Positions 7,777 to 16,434 of a stretch of DNA of 37,247 bases are shown piece after piece. The stretch is from Chthoniobacter flavus (GTDB lineage: Bacteria; Verrucomicrobiota; Verrucomicrobiia; Chthoniobacterales; JACTMZ01), in NCBI GenBank assembly GCA_945871065.1, contig CAMBUL010000019.1, forward strand, positions 1 to 37,247. The letters are read 5' to 3'. Each line of letters starts with the position of its first letter. Position 1 is the stretch's first letter. The notes under the pieces were generated by a model that searched no databases, was not told where the DNA came from, and saw nothing but the letters and a program-made list of their open reading frames with translations. Made by a program: the position numbers and the translations under genes.

Positions 7777-8943
7777 ATGGATTCAAAATCGCTCCTTGAT
7801 CCGGCGACTATTATCGAGTTGTCCCGGTGCGTGTCCACCCCGGTGCGGCCGGTGAAGGAGGCACGTGCCCTACGCGACGGGAGCGAGGCTTTTCCGGTCA
7901 TGCTCGACTTGATCGGCTCCGCCACCAAGTCGGTGTGGTTCGAGAATTTCATCTTTGCCGGCGATGCGACGGGTCAACGTTTTGCCCGGGCGCTGGGGAA
8001 AGCGGTGCGGCGAGGGGTGGAGGTGCGCGTCCTTTACGATCCGGTCGGCACCATGATGGTGAAGGGTGGCTCGATCGCCAGCGCTCTGGCCGCGGAAAGG
8101 GTGACGGCGCGGGCGTTCCGTCCGGTCTCGCTCTTGAAGCCGTGGACGTGGCCGCGGTTGCGTCACCGAGACCACCGCAAGACGATGGTGGTCGACAGCG
8201 AGGTTGCGGTGGTTGGTGGGCTTTGTATCAGCGACAATTGGGTGGGGCACGACGAGGGCGGGCACAATTGGCGCGATACTGCATTGCTGGTGCGGGGAGC
8301 GCTGGTTGGCGATGTGGAGATTGCTTTCGACATGATGTGGAAGCGAGCCGCGGGGGAGGAGGCGCCTCCGGCCATGGTTGTCACGGAAACGGCGCCGCCC
8401 GTGCCTTGCGGTATGGTGGCGGCGGACCGGCCCGGTGCGCACCGCGTGGCTTTGGTCTACATATGGCTCGCCCAGCATGCGCAACGCACGCTGGAGATCA
8501 CTGATGCGTATTTGGTCACGCCGGAGCCCGTGGTGGCGGCGTTCGAGGCGGCGGCCAAGCGCGGGGTGGAAGTGCAATTCCTTCTGCCGGGCAGCAACAA
8601 CCATCCGCTGGCGGCGGCCTCGGCCCGTCGCCGTTATGCGCGACTGATGGCGGCGGGCGCCTGTATCCACGAGTGGTGCGGCATGATGGTGCATGCCAAG
8701 ACAGCGGTGGCAGACAGTGAGATCGTGCTGGTTGGTTCAAGCAATCTCGACCCGCTTTCGATGACCCGGAATTATGAACTCAACTTTTTGCTGGCCGATG
8801 CGGCCACTGGGCAGGTCATGAGTGAGATGTTCCGCCGGGATCTGGAGGGAGCCCGCGAGGTCCACCCGGACACATGGTCGCGTCGCCCGCGCTGGCAAAA
8901 AGTGGCTGAAGCATTGGCGGGGGCCTTTGACGACAACCTTTGA
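7777..8943 (+). CDS. phospholipase D family protein, cardiolipin synthase-like
   Basis: A 388-residue PLD-superfamily enzyme with two HKD motifs: H133, K135, D140 (HRKTMVVD, followed by VAVVGG) and H306, K308, D313 (HAKTAVAD, followed by IVLVGSSN). Two HKD halves in a protein of this length, with WFENFIFAGD near the N-terminus, fit the ClsB-type cardiolipin synthases that join phosphatidyl groups in the inner membrane. There is no N-terminal membrane hairpin as in ClsA. Other PLD-type phosphodiesterases remain possible. The gene is monocistronic and divergent from the HtrA operon. Confidence 0.88.
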   Translation: MDSKSLLDPATIIELSRCVSTPVRPVKEARALRDGSEAFPVMLDLIGSATKSVWFENFIFAGDATGQRFARALGKAVRRGVEVRVLYDPVGTMMVKGGSIASALAAERVTARAFRPVSLLKPWTWPRLRHRDHRKTMVVDSEVAVVGGLCISDNWVGHDEGGHNWRDTALLVRGALVGDVEIAFDMMWKRAAGEEAPPAMVVTETAPPVPCGMVAADRPGAHRVALVYIWLAQHAQRTLEITDAYLVTPEPVVAAFEAAAKRGVEVQFLLPGSNNHPLAAASARRRYARLMAAGACIHEWCGMMVHAKTAVADSEIVLVGSSNLDPLSMTRNYELNFLLADAATGQVMSEMFRRDLEGAREVHPDTWSRRPRWQKVAEALAGAFDDNL

Positions 8944-9110
8944 GTTACGAGCGGCGGTCGATGGCCGGCCCCCGGAAAAAATGAGTGGGACTGGGTTGGT
9001 TTCGCTGGGCTCAACCTGTCTTGTTACGCTGGGATCGAACGACGAATTTTGCTTGCGGTTCTGGGCTTAAGCTTCTTTGCGGCACTCCCACCAAAGCGGC
9101 AAGAAAGATA

Positions 9111-9193
9111 TGGGCGGGACAGGATTCGAACCTGTGAAGGCATAAGCCAGCAGATTTACAGTCTGCCCCGTTTGGCCACTCCGGAACCCGCCC
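9111..9193 (-). tRNA. tRNA-Tyr (GTA)
   Basis: On the minus strand the acceptor arms GGGCGGG and CCCGCCC pair, with discriminator A at 9111. The anticodon loop CTGTAAA carries GTA (plus-strand 9157-9159). A long variable arm, typical of bacterial tRNA-Tyr, precedes the T arm ACAGG-TTCGAAT-CCTGT. Length is about 83 nt and the 3' CCA is not encoded. Confidence 0.97.
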
Positions 9194-9199
9194 TGTATG

Positions 9200-9802
9200 T
9201 CACGACGCGGGCGGCTCCGTGCCGGCGCGAGGTTCAAGCACTATGCGTTTGATGACGACTTTTTCCAAGGGAAAGTTGTTCCGGTCGGTGGGCAGGCGGC
9301 TGATCTCCTCGAGATATTCAAGGCCCTCCAAGATGCGGCCGAAGACGGTGTATTGGCCATTGAGTGCGGAGACGGGTTCGAGTGTGACGTAGAACTGGCT
9401 GCCGTTGGAAACGCGGGCGGGATTGATTTTGTTGTCGAGGCGCGCGGCGGCCACGGAGCCGCTTTTGTGGGGCAGGCGGATTTCGGCCGGAATGGTCCAA
9501 CCCGGTCCACCGGTCCCGGTGCGTATGCTGGGGCCGCGCCGGCTATAGGGGTCGCCGGTTTGCACCAAGGTGCCGGGGAAGGCGCGGTGGAATTGCATGC
9601 CCCGGTAATAGCGGGTGCGGACCAGCTCCTTGAAATTCTCGGCGTGCAGCGGGGCAGCGCCATCGTACAACCCGATGACGACACGGCGGAGGTCGCGTTC
9701 TTTCCCGACTTTGAGATCCATGACGACGACATCCGGTCCCAGCGTCTGCGCGTGGAGCGCGGGGGCGAGCAGGAGGCAGGCAAGGACGGCGAGAAATTTC
9801 AT
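9200..9802 (-). CDS. secreted cyclophilin-type peptidyl-prolyl isomerase
   Basis: Catalyses cis-trans isomerisation of prolyl bonds during folding of exported proteins. The start at 9802 is chosen because it places a clean signal peptide (MKFLAVLACLLLAPALHAQ) at the N-terminus; an in-frame start 12 codons upstream would add residues unlike a leader. Cyclophilin signatures are present: NFKELV, then YYRGMQFHRAFPGTLVQTGDP, containing the catalytic Arg, and SQFYVTLEPVSALNGQYTVFGRI near the end. The mature protein has about 180 residues. It lies next to tRNA-Tyr on the same strand. Two other genes downstream-to-upstream on this strand encode a dehydrogenase and another folding factor (a parvulin). 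Confidence 0.92.
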   Translation of the reverse strand: MKFLAVLACLLLAPALHAQTLGPDVVVMDLKVGKERDLRRVVIGLYDGAAPLHAENFKELVRTRYYRGMQFHRAFPGTLVQTGDPYSRRGPSIRTGTGGPGWTIPAEIRLPHKSGSVAAARLDNKINPARVSNGSQFYVTLEPVSALNGQYTVFGRILEGLEYLEEISRLPTDRNNFPLEKVVIKRIVLEPRAGTEPPAS

Positions 9803-9872
9803 CGGGGGAATGATTTGTGGAATGAGGGCGGGAGGCAAGAGTGGAAGGAAAGTTTACAGTTTTCAGTGTTGG

Positions 9873-10772
9873 CTAAGGCCTGTCTCGAAGACTCGGCTCA
9901 GTTTTCAGCGGGGCGGAAGATTCTGTGGCGGGGGAGCGGACTTTGATGATGGTGGCGAAATCTTCGTCGGCGAGGCCAGACTGGCAGGCTTGTTCGTAGA
10001 GGGAGAACATGGTGTCGGTCAGGGTTCGGTGCTCCGGCGCGGCGGCCGCGCTGGCGAGGCGCAGGTCCTTGCGCATGTTGCGGGCGGAGAAGCGCGGGGC
10101 AAAATCGTGGCCAAGCATACAAGGGAGCTTGAGATCGGTGACGCCGGAACGGGCCGCATTGTTATCGAGGGCGGCGACCAGCCTTTGGGGGTCGACTCCG
10201 TTGGCCTCGAGCAGGTGGATAGCTTCGGCCAGGGAGACCGCGGCGGCGGCGGCCATGATGTTGGTGGCCAGCTTGACCGCGCTGGCCTGGCCGACCTCGC
10301 CCACGGGCAGAATGGCTTTGGCGCTGGCGGCGAGGACGGGACGGGCGCGTTCCAGCGCGGCGGCCTCGCCACCGATGTAGTAGGTGATTTGTCCTTGTGC
10401 GGCGGCGTCACGGCTGCCGGTGAAGGGGGCGTCGAGAAAGGCGGCGCCGGTCGCGGTGACGTCGGCCGCGAGTTCGCGCACGGTTTGCGGTGCCACCGTG
10501 GCGTGGCTCAGGACGACGTGGCGGGGTCCGAGGGCGGGGATGAGCGCGCGCACCGTATCGTGCAGGGCCTGGTCATCGGCGACGAAGATTTGCAGGATGT
10601 CCGCATCACGGGCGACACTGGCGGGGTCCGGAGCTGGGACCGGGAGTCCCTCGAAACGGCGATCGGTACGGTTCCAAACGGCGAGCGGAAAGCCGGCCAA
10701 CTGGACCCGGTCCGCGACACGGGAACCGATGAGTCCGAGGCCGAAAACCCCGGCGCGCAGGCCGGAAGACAT
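9873..10772 (-). CDS. NAD(P)-dependent beta-hydroxyacid dehydrogenase (HIBADH family)
   Basis: A 299-residue two-domain oxidoreductase of the 3-hydroxyisobutyrate / tartronate semialdehyde / 6-phosphogluconate dehydrogenase-like family. The Rossmann motif GLGLIG is at 11-16. The substrate-binding loop DAPFTGSRDAAAQG is at 114-127. The catalytic lysine is K167 in QASAVKLATN, with N171 four residues on. WNRT at 33-36 after the second strand is often seen in glyoxylate/succinic semialdehyde reductase members. The substrate cannot be told. The last 15 or so residues are low in similarity to the family. It lies 8 bp downstream of the parvulin gene. Confidence 0.87.
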   Translation of the reverse strand: MSSGLRAGVFGLGLIGSRVADRVQLAGFPLAVWNRTDRRFEGLPVPAPDPASVARDADILQIFVADDQALHDTVRALIPALGPRHVVLSHATVAPQTVRELAADVTATGAAFLDAPFTGSRDAAAQGQITYYIGGEAAALERARPVLAASAKAILPVGEVGQASAVKLATNIMAAAAAVSLAEAIHLLEANGVDPQRLVAALDNNAARSGVTDLKLPCMLGHDFAPRFSARNMRKDLRLASAAAAPEHRTLTDTMFSLYEQACQSGLADEDFATIIKVRSPATESSAPLKTEPSLRDRP

Positions 10773-10780
10773 GGCAGGGT

Positions 10781-11824
10781 TTAACCGTCAGCCGGGGTCG
10801 GGTCAGCCGGGGTCGGGGTGGCCGGCGCGGCGGGGAGCTTGGTTTCGACTTTGGCTTCGCCGCGGAGGGTGTCGATCACGTTGCGGACTGCTTCGCGGCG
10901 TTTCCCGCCCTCGAGGTAGGAGACGACCTGATCCTTCACCTCTTCGAAGGGCATGCTGCCGGAGTCTTTGCGGTCAGTCACGTTGATGACGTGCCAGCCG
11001 AATTTGGAACGGACGGGTTCCTTGCTGATGTCGCCCTTTTTCATGGCGAAGGCGGCGTTGGCGAATTCGGGGACCATGCGGTCCTTGGGGAAGAAGTTGA
11101 GGTCGCCGCCGGATTCTTTGGCGCCGGGTTCTTCGGACACTTCTTTGGCCACGGTGGTGAAATCCTCTTTTTTCGAGGTGACGCGCTCGAGGGCACTTGC
11201 CGCGGCTTTTTTCTTCTCGGCCACGACATCATCCGTGGCGTCCTCGGGGACGAGGATCAGAATGTGGCTGGCCCGCACCATTTCGGGGTGTTCGAATTCC
11301 TTTTTGTTCTCGTCGTAGAATTTTTTGACGTCGTCTTCCGAGACGGTTGCCTTGTCGCCGATTTGCCCTTCCATCCATTTCTGCTGCTGCATCATTTTTT
11401 TGACGCTGTCGCGGAAGGAGGATTCGGTTTCGCCGGCTTTGGTCATTTCGGTTTGGAAGACATCCTCGCTGGGAAATTGGCCTTTGACCCGTGCGAGTTC
11501 CTTTTCGAGGTCGGTGTCTTTGATTTCCACCGAGGACGCTTTGCGCGAGATGAGTTTGTCGACGATGAGTTCGTCGAGAATTTCGCGGTATCCCGCCATT
11601 TTCTGGTCGGCGGTGAGGTCGTCGGCATTGATCCCCGAGGAGGCGAGGGCGCTGGTGAAAGTTTCCTCAAGGTCGGCGCGGGAGATTTTTTCGCCCTCGA
11701 CCACGGCGACCGGGTCGGGGAGTTCGGGGGCGGCGGCCGGTTTGGCTTCTTGTGCGGTTAGGGTCAAGGGAAGGAGCGCGGCGAGGGCGGCAAAGCCGCT
11801 GAGGCGGCGGAAGATGGATTTCAT
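10781..11824 (-). CDS. secreted parvulin-type peptidyl-prolyl isomerase (SurA/PrsA-like)
   Basis: A periplasmic folding chaperone of 347 residues. The start at 11824 is chosen because it gives a proper signal peptide (MKSIFRRLSGFAALAALLPL onward, cleavage near AQA at 24-26); the open frame continues 81 codons upstream into the neighbouring gene, which looks spurious. A SurA-N-like helical chaperone region (about 38-170, beginning DPVAVVEGEKISRADL) is followed by one parvulin domain at about 183-283 (VRASHILI, then GGDLNFF, then SKFGWHVINV). The tail is Pro/Ala-rich. The gene is co-directional with the dehydrogenase and cyclophilin genes, which may form one unit. Confidence 0.91.
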   Translation of the reverse strand: MKSIFRRLSGFAALAALLPLTLTAQEAKPAAAPELPDPVAVVEGEKISRADLEETFTSALASSGINADDLTADQKMAGYREILDELIVDKLISRKASSVEIKDTDLEKELARVKGQFPSEDVFQTEMTKAGETESSFRDSVKKMMQQQKWMEGQIGDKATVSEDDVKKFYDENKKEFEHPEMVRASHILILVPEDATDDVVAEKKKAAASALERVTSKKEDFTTVAKEVSEEPGAKESGGDLNFFPKDRMVPEFANAAFAMKKGDISKEPVRSKFGWHVINVTDRKDSGSMPFEEVKDQVVSYLEGGKRREAVRNVIDTLRGEAKVETKLPAAPATPTPADPTPADG

Positions 11825-11870
11825 AAAAGGCGAAACATGCCAGCAGGTGTGGCGGGGGGCGAGCGATTTT

Positions 11871-12326
11871 TTAGCCGGTGCGGCGGGCGAACGAATCCCG
11901 TGTCGCGGCATGCCGGGCGGCGAACAGGCGGGGGAAGACAAGGAGTCGGCAGACGAGATCGCCCGCCGGTCCGCCCAGGTGCCAGGGGAGACGGAATTCC
12001 ACCCGGTCAGTGAGCAAGGCCCCTTCGGGATGGGGTTCGAAAAGGTGGTGGTGGCGCCAGAGGGCAAACGGGCAGCGCAGGCCGGTGTCGATGAGCAGGC
12101 GCGGGCGGTCGACAGTCTCCCAACGGCCCGTCCAACGCAGGGTGATCGGTCCCTGCTTCACCGCGATGGTAAATTCCTCGCCGGGTTGCGCGCTTTGATC
12201 TGCGCGGATTTCCAGGATGTGCATCCCGGGTGGGGAGATGTGCCGCAGGTTGTGCGGATTCTCATGAAAAAGGAAAAGTTCCTCCACTGTGGCAGGCAGC
12301 AGGCACGAGCGGGTGAAAATGGGCAT
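11871..12326 (-). CDS. SRPBCC-fold protein (cyclase/dehydrase-like)
   Basis: A 151-residue protein with the pattern of SRPBCC ligand-binding domains. The N-terminal [17 protein letters not shown] and [12 protein letters not shown] match the usual 'P.e.vf.f..d..n...i.P' entry. It is followed by antiparallel strands such as [15 protein letters not shown], and by [18 protein letters not shown] before the long C-terminal helix. Proteins of this type sit in polyketide cyclase, START and CoxG-like families or in SDR-linked lipid functions. The ligand is not predictable. It is divergent from acpP. Confidence 0.75.
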   Translation of the reverse strand: MPIFTRSCLLPATVEELFLFHENPHNLRHISPPGMHILEIRADQSAQPGEEFTIAVKQGPITLRWTGRWETVDRPRLLIDTGLRCPFALWRHHHLFEPHPEGALLTDRVEFRLPWHLGGPAGDLVCRLLVFPRLFAARHAATRDSFARRTG

Positions 12327-12429
12327 GAGGTCAGTTGAGAAGGAAGGCTTGCCGTCAGGCTACGATTTTCGTTATTGCATTGGATTCGGTTCGCCAATAA
12401 GCGTTTCCCCTCCAAACCAACCAAATCTT

Positions 12430-12675
12430 ATGTCCGACAAACCCATCGAAGAAAGAGTCAAAGAAATCATCGTCAAAGAACTTAGCGTCAATCCCGAGCA
12501 GGTGACGTCCACTGCCTCGTTCATCGAGGACCTCGGAGCCGATTCGCTCGACACCGTCGAGTTGGTCATGGCGTTCGAAGAAGAGTTCGGCGTCGAAGTG
12601 CCCGACGAAGAGGCTGAGAAGCTTCAGACAGTCGGCGACGTGGTGAAATACATCGAGGCCAACTCCTCGAAGTAA
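12430..12675 (+). CDS. acpP: acyl carrier protein
   Basis: Carries growing acyl chains as thioesters during type II fatty acid synthesis. The 81-residue acidic protein has the phosphopantetheine site DSL at 38-40 within [18 protein letters not shown], so S39 is the modified serine. The ATG at 12430 gives the standard short N-terminus [18 protein letters not shown]. The gene stands apart from fabD/fabG/fabF, which are usual neighbours in many bacteria, and ends in a strong intrinsic terminator, so it appears to be transcribed by itself. Confidence 0.97.
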   Translation: MSDKPIEERVKEIIVKELSVNPEQVTSTASFIEDLGADSLDTVELVMAFEEEFGVEVPDEEAEKLQTVGDVVKYIEANSSK

Positions 12676-12703
12676 ACGCCATTCGCAGCTAGTTTTCAAA
12701 GCG

Positions 12704-12737
12704 ACCCCGGGGCGATTCGTCCCGGGGTTGTTTTTTT
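12704..12737 (+). terminator. intrinsic terminator after acpP
   Basis: A perfect 8-bp GC-rich stem (ACCCCGGG at 12704-12711 and CCCGGGGT at 12721-12728, 9-nt loop) is followed by TG and seven T residues (12731-12737). It begins 29 bp after the acpP stop. Confidence 0.92.
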
Positions 12738-12780
12738 GGGGAGGTTGCGGTGGTCGGCGGCCATCGCTACAAAGGGCGAG

Positions 12781-13908
12781 ATGTTTCCGGCGGAAGAAGG
12801 GCAGAGGTATGCGCGGCAGATGGCCCTGCCGGAATTCGGGGTGGCCGGGCAGGAGAAGTTGCGGGCCGCCCGGGTGCTCCTCATCGGGGCGGGCGGCTTG
12901 GGCTCGCCGGCGGCGCTTTACCTGGCGGCGGCAGGCGTGGGCACCTTGGGGATCGTTGATCCGGACGAGGTGGAGCTTTCCAATCTGCACCGCCAAATCT
13001 TGCACGGCAGCGCGGATCTCGGGAGGGCCAAGGTGGACTCCGCGGTGGAGCGCCTGGCTGGGGTCAATCCTCACGTGCGGGTCGAACCGATCCGCGGGCG
13101 CTTCACGGCGGCCAACGCGCTGGAGTTGGCCCGCGGGTGGGATGTGGTGGTCGACGGGTGTGACAATTTTCCGACCCGCTATGCCTCGAACGATGCCTGC
13201 GTGGCCTTGGGGATTCCGAATGTCTATGGATCCGTCTGGCGTTTCGAGGGGCAGGTTTCGGTCTTTGCCCCGCATCGCGGTGGTCCGTGTTACCGCTGCG
13301 TGAATCCGCGCGCCCCGGAACCGGGCGCAGTGCCTTCTTGCGCGGAGGCAGGGGTGCTCGGGGTCATGCCGGGTTTGATCGGCACGCTGCAGGCCCTGGA
13401 GGCGATCAAGCTGCTCACCGGCATCGGTGAACCCATGATCGGACGTCTCCTGCATGTCGACGGCGCGGCGATGAAATTCCGGGAATTCAAACTGCGGTGC
13501 GACCCGCAATGTGCGCGCTGCGCGGAGGGGCGGAGAGATTTACCGGTTGAGGAAGAAGGGGTGTCATGTGCAGTCTCGGGAGCAATGAACGACGAGGAAA
13601 TTTCGGTCCAGGACTTGGCCGCTGCTCGGAGCGGCGGCGTCCCGCATGTGCTGCTTGATGTGCGTGAAGCTTGGGAGTTGGACGTGGCGAAGCTTGAGCC
13701 CTGTCTCCATGTTCCGCTCGGCGAGGTGGTGGCTCGGGTCGAGGAGATCCCGCGGGATGTGCCGGTTTACGTGCTGTGTCACGGCGGCGTGCGGAGCGGT
13801 CGCGCCGTGGAGTTTTTGCGCGGGGCGGGCTTCGGCCAGGCGAGAAGTGTGCACGGCGGGATCGCGGCATGGTCGGCAGAGGTGGACGACAAGGTGCCGA
13901 CCTACTAA
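12781..13908 (+). CDS. MoeB/ThiF-type adenylyltransferase fused to a rhodanese domain
   Basis: Activates the C-terminus of a ubiquitin-like sulfur carrier (MoaD, ThiS or CysO type) by adenylation, with the rhodanese part supplying or transferring sulfur. Of 375 residues, 1-250 are the E1-like domain: ATP loop GAGGLG at 36-41, D60, NLHRQ at 68-72, zinc cysteines C170, C173, C244 and C247, and candidate catalytic cysteine C187. Residues about 272-368 are the rhodanese, with C333 in the loop LCHGGVRSG. This is the architecture of MoeZ/MoeBR and Uba4. The ATG at 12781 is used because the frame upstream runs into the acpP terminator. Which pathway it serves (molybdopterin, thiamine, tRNA thiolation, cysteine) is not shown by its neighbours. 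Confidence 0.9.
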   Translation: MFPAEEGQRYARQMALPEFGVAGQEKLRAARVLLIGAGGLGSPAALYLAAAGVGTLGIVDPDEVELSNLHRQILHGSADLGRAKVDSAVERLAGVNPHVRVEPIRGRFTAANALELARGWDVVVDGCDNFPTRYASNDACVALGIPNVYGSVWRFEGQVSVFAPHRGGPCYRCVNPRAPEPGAVPSCAEAGVLGVMPGLIGTLQALEAIKLLTGIGEPMIGRLLHVDGAAMKFREFKLRCDPQCARCAEGRRDLPVEEEGVSCAVSGAMNDEEISVQDLAAARSGGVPHVLLDVREAWELDVAKLEPCLHVPLGEVVARVEEIPRDVPVYVLCHGGVRSGRAVEFLRGAGFGQARSVHGGIAAWSAEVDDKVPTY

Positions 13909-13917
13909 GTTTTCCGG

Positions 13918-14403
13918 ATGCATGCGATGTTGCGAGGTGACGAAGGTTTGAAATTGGCCCTGGGGCGGATTCCCAGCGGGCTCTATGCCGTCGGGGCCGG
14001 GCATGGGGGAGAACGGATCGGAATGCTTTGTAGTTTTGTCGAACAGGCGGGGTTCGAGCCGCCGATGATTTCGATCGCGCTGGGGGCGGACCGTCCGTTG
14101 CGGCAGGTCTTGGAGCGGGGGGAACTTTTTTCGGTCAACATTCTCGGGACCGAGGACAAAGCGTTGTTGGCGGCCTTTGCCGCTGCGCGGGAGGAAGATC
14201 CGTTTGCGCAGTTCGAGCTGATCGAAAACGGGCACGGACTGCCGCAGTTGGCCGGTGCGCTCGCCTGGCTGGCCTGCCGTCCGACTGGTTCGGTCGTCGC
14301 CGGGGATCACGTCGTCTATGTCGCGGAGGTGGTGGAAGGCTGCTTGCACCGCGAGGTCGGGGAGCCGATGATCCGCGTTCGCAAAAATGGGCTCGGTTAC
14401 TGA
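13918..14403 (+). CDS. flavin reductase-like FMN-binding protein
   Basis: A 161-residue protein with the split-barrel fold of the flavin reductase / flavoredoxin family. GRIPSGLYAVGAG near the start, GMLCSFVEQAGFEPPMISIAL (in two parts, residues about 35-55) and LFSVNILG at about 72-79 match the family pattern 'G.V.V.T......g.t.s...s.s..Pp.v...l'. The C-terminal half (GDHVVYVAEVVEG) is the usual last strand. It probably binds FMN and reduces flavin with NAD(P)H or passes electrons to a partner. It starts 9 bp after the MoeB-like gene and sits next to a Trm112-like gene, suggesting one operon through thrS. Confidence 0.82.
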   Translation: MHAMLRGDEGLKLALGRIPSGLYAVGAGHGGERIGMLCSFVEQAGFEPPMISIALGADRPLRQVLERGELFSVNILGTEDKALLAAFAAAREEDPFAQFELIENGHGLPQLAGALAWLACRPTGSVVAGDHVVYVAEVVEGCLHREVGEPMIRVRKNGLGY

Positions 14404-14404
14404 C

Positions 14405-14563
14405 ATGGATTTTCTTTTGAGCGTCGTGCGCTGTCCGCGCACGGGTCAGAAACTGCACGAGGAGGGCGGACGCCTGGTTACGACAGACGGCGCGCTGGCC
14501 TATCGTCTGGAAAACGGAATCCCGGTGCTGCTGGCCGGTGAAGCGGTGGAGGTGGCGCCATGA
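14405..14563 (+). CDS. Trm112/YcaR (UPF0434)-like small protein
   Basis: A 52-residue ORF starting MDFLLSVVRCPRTGQKL and ending LAYRLENGIPVLLAGEA plus a short tail. This matches the Trm112/YcaR pattern, in which an N-terminal 'LL.ilvCP..k..L' and a C-terminal 'l.YpI.dGIPvLL..EA' flank a small zinc-ribbon-like core. Only one cysteine (C10) is left of the zinc pairs, which is common in bacterial YcaR-type members. Its stop overlaps the thrS start (ATGA at 14560-14563), and it starts 1 bp after the flavin reductase stop, so it is a genuine operon member. Eukaryotic relatives activate methyltransferases; the bacterial role is not settled. Confidence 0.8.
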   Translation: MDFLLSVVRCPRTGQKLHEEGGRLVTTDGALAYRLENGIPVLLAGEAVEVAP

Positions 14564-16395
14564 CCGAACTCGAGACATTGCGTCACTCGTGCGCGCACGT
14601 ACTGGCCGAGGCGATCCTGCGCATCTGGCCCGAGGCGCAATTCGCGGCGGGCCCGCCAGTTGAGCAGGGGTTTTACTACGACGTCGATTTGCCGCACCGC
14701 ATTTCACCGGAGGATTTCGCCAAGATCGAAGCCGAGATGCAGAAGATTATTGCGGCCGACCAGCCGTTCGAGCGGAAGGTGGTCTCGCGCGCTGCGGCGA
14801 TGGAATTGGGACGGGCCGGCCAGTTGGCTGCACTGGGGGAACGCGGGGTGCCGAGCCGTTACAAGTTGGATATTTTGGAGAACATTGCGGAAGGCGAGGA
14901 AATCAGCCTTTACCGCAACGGTGCCTTCACCGATTTGTGCGCGGGCCCGCACGTCGCCTCGACGGGCCAGATCGGGGCCTTTGCCCTCACAGCGGTGGCC
15001 AGCGCCTACTACAAGGGCGACGAGAGCAACCCGCAGTTGCAGCGCATTTACGGCATCGCTTTTGCCGCGCCGGAGGAACTGGCCAAGTGGCGCGAGATGA
15101 TGGAAGAAGCGCGCAAGCGCGATCACCGCAAGCTGGGCAAGGAGTTGCAATTGTTCCATGTCGATGAGGCGGTGGGGGCGGGGTTGATCCTTTGGACGCC
15201 GAAGGGTGCGGTGGTGCGGCAGGAGTTGCAGAATTTCATCAGCGAAGAATTGCGGCGCCAAGGGTACGAGCAAGTCTTCACCCCGCATATCGGGCGGCTC
15301 GAACTTTTCCGGACGTCCGGCCACTACCCGTATTACGCCGACTCGCAGTATCCGCCGTTGGTGGAGCGCGAAACTTTGCACCGGTTGGCGGAGGAGGGCT
15401 GCACGTGTGCGGATCTGGCCCACCGGCTGGAGAAGGGCGAGGCCGAGGGCTACCTGCTCAAGCCGATGAATTGTCCGATGCACATCAAGATTTTCGCCTC
15501 GCAGCCCCGCAGCTACCGCGACTTGCCGGTCAGGTTGGCGGAGTTCGGGACGGTTTACCGTTGGGAGCAATCGGGTGAGTTGAACGGCATGACGCGGGTG
15601 CGCGGGTTTACCCAGGACGATGCGCACTTGTTCGTCACGGAGGACCAAATGGGAGCCGAGATCCAAGGCTGTCTCGATCTGGTGAAAAAAGTTTTCCGCG
15701 CCTTCGACATGCAGGATTACCGCGTGCGCCTCGGGCTGCGCGAGCCGGGGTCGGACAAATACGTGGGCCAGGCGGAGGATTGGGACCGCGCCGAGGAGGC
15801 CTGCCGTCAGGCGGCCCGGACGCTCGGGGTGCCTTACAGCGAAGAGCCGGGTGAGGCCGCGTTCTACGGACCGAAGATCGACTTTGTGGTCCGCGACGTG
15901 ATCGGCCGCGAGTGGCAACTCGGCACGGTGCAGGTCGACTTCCAGTTGCCGGAACGTTTCGATTTGCAGTACACGGGGGCGGACAACAAACCACACCGGC
16001 CGGTCATGATCCACCGTGCGCCCTTCGGTTCGATGGAACGATTCGTCGGCCTCTTGATCGAACATTTCGCCGGGGCCTTCCCCGTGTGGCTGGCGCCCGA
16101 GCAAGCGCGGGTGCTTCCGGTTTCGGAAAAAGTGGCGGACTACGCGCAGGAAGTGGCCGCAGAGTTGCGCAAAGCCGGGGTGCGCGTCGGAGTGGACACC
16201 TCGCAGGATAAACTTGGGGCCAAGATTCGTCTTGCTCAGGTCGAGAAAGTGCCTTACATGATTGTCGTTGGCGGTAAGGAAGCCGAGTCGCGGCAAGTTT
16301 CGGTAAGGAGCCGAAAAGCGGGCGACGAAGGTGCCCACCCCATCGACAGTTTCGTTGAGCGCATCAAAACAGAAATCAGTGAACGAGTCCTGTAG
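14560..16395 (+). CDS. thrS: threonyl-tRNA synthetase lacking the TGS domain
   Basis: Charges tRNA-Thr. The 611-residue protein begins directly at the editing domain (LRHSCAHVLAEAI at about 6-18), so the roughly 60-residue N-terminal TGS domain found in E. coli ThrRS is missing. The class II catalytic core is intact, with the three zinc ligands C305 (MNCPMH), H356 (QDDAHLF) and H485 (MIHRAPFGS), spaced 51 and 129 residues apart, close to the E. coli spacing. The anticodon-binding domain occupies about the last 110 residues (LAPEQARVLPVS onward). The start overlaps the Trm112-like gene in ATGA, which supports the short N-terminus being genuine. infC follows after 39 bp. Confidence 0.95.
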   Translation: MTELETLRHSCAHVLAEAILRIWPEAQFAAGPPVEQGFYYDVDLPHRISPEDFAKIEAEMQKIIAADQPFERKVVSRAAAMELGRAGQLAALGERGVPSRYKLDILENIAEGEEISLYRNGAFTDLCAGPHVASTGQIGAFALTAVASAYYKGDESNPQLQRIYGIAFAAPEELAKWREMMEEARKRDHRKLGKELQLFHVDEAVGAGLILWTPKGAVVRQELQNFISEELRRQGYEQVFTPHIGRLELFRTSGHYPYYADSQYPPLVERETLHRLAEEGCTCADLAHRLEKGEAEGYLLKPMNCPMHIKIFASQPRSYRDLPVRLAEFGTVYRWEQSGELNGMTRVRGFTQDDAHLFVTEDQMGAEIQGCLDLVKKVFRAFDMQDYRVRLGLREPGSDKYVGQAEDWDRAEEACRQAARTLGVPYSEEPGEAAFYGPKIDFVVRDVIGREWQLGTVQVDFQLPERFDLQYTGADNKPHRPVMIHRAPFGSMERFVGLLIEHFAGAFPVWLAPEQARVLPVSEKVADYAQEVAAELRKAGVRVGVDTSQDKLGAKIRLAQVEKVPYMIVVGGKEAESRQVSVRSRKAGDEGAHPIDSFVERIKTEISERVL

Positions 16396-16434
16396 TCACT
16401 CCTGACATCCCGCACGCTCACGGGATTACCATCA

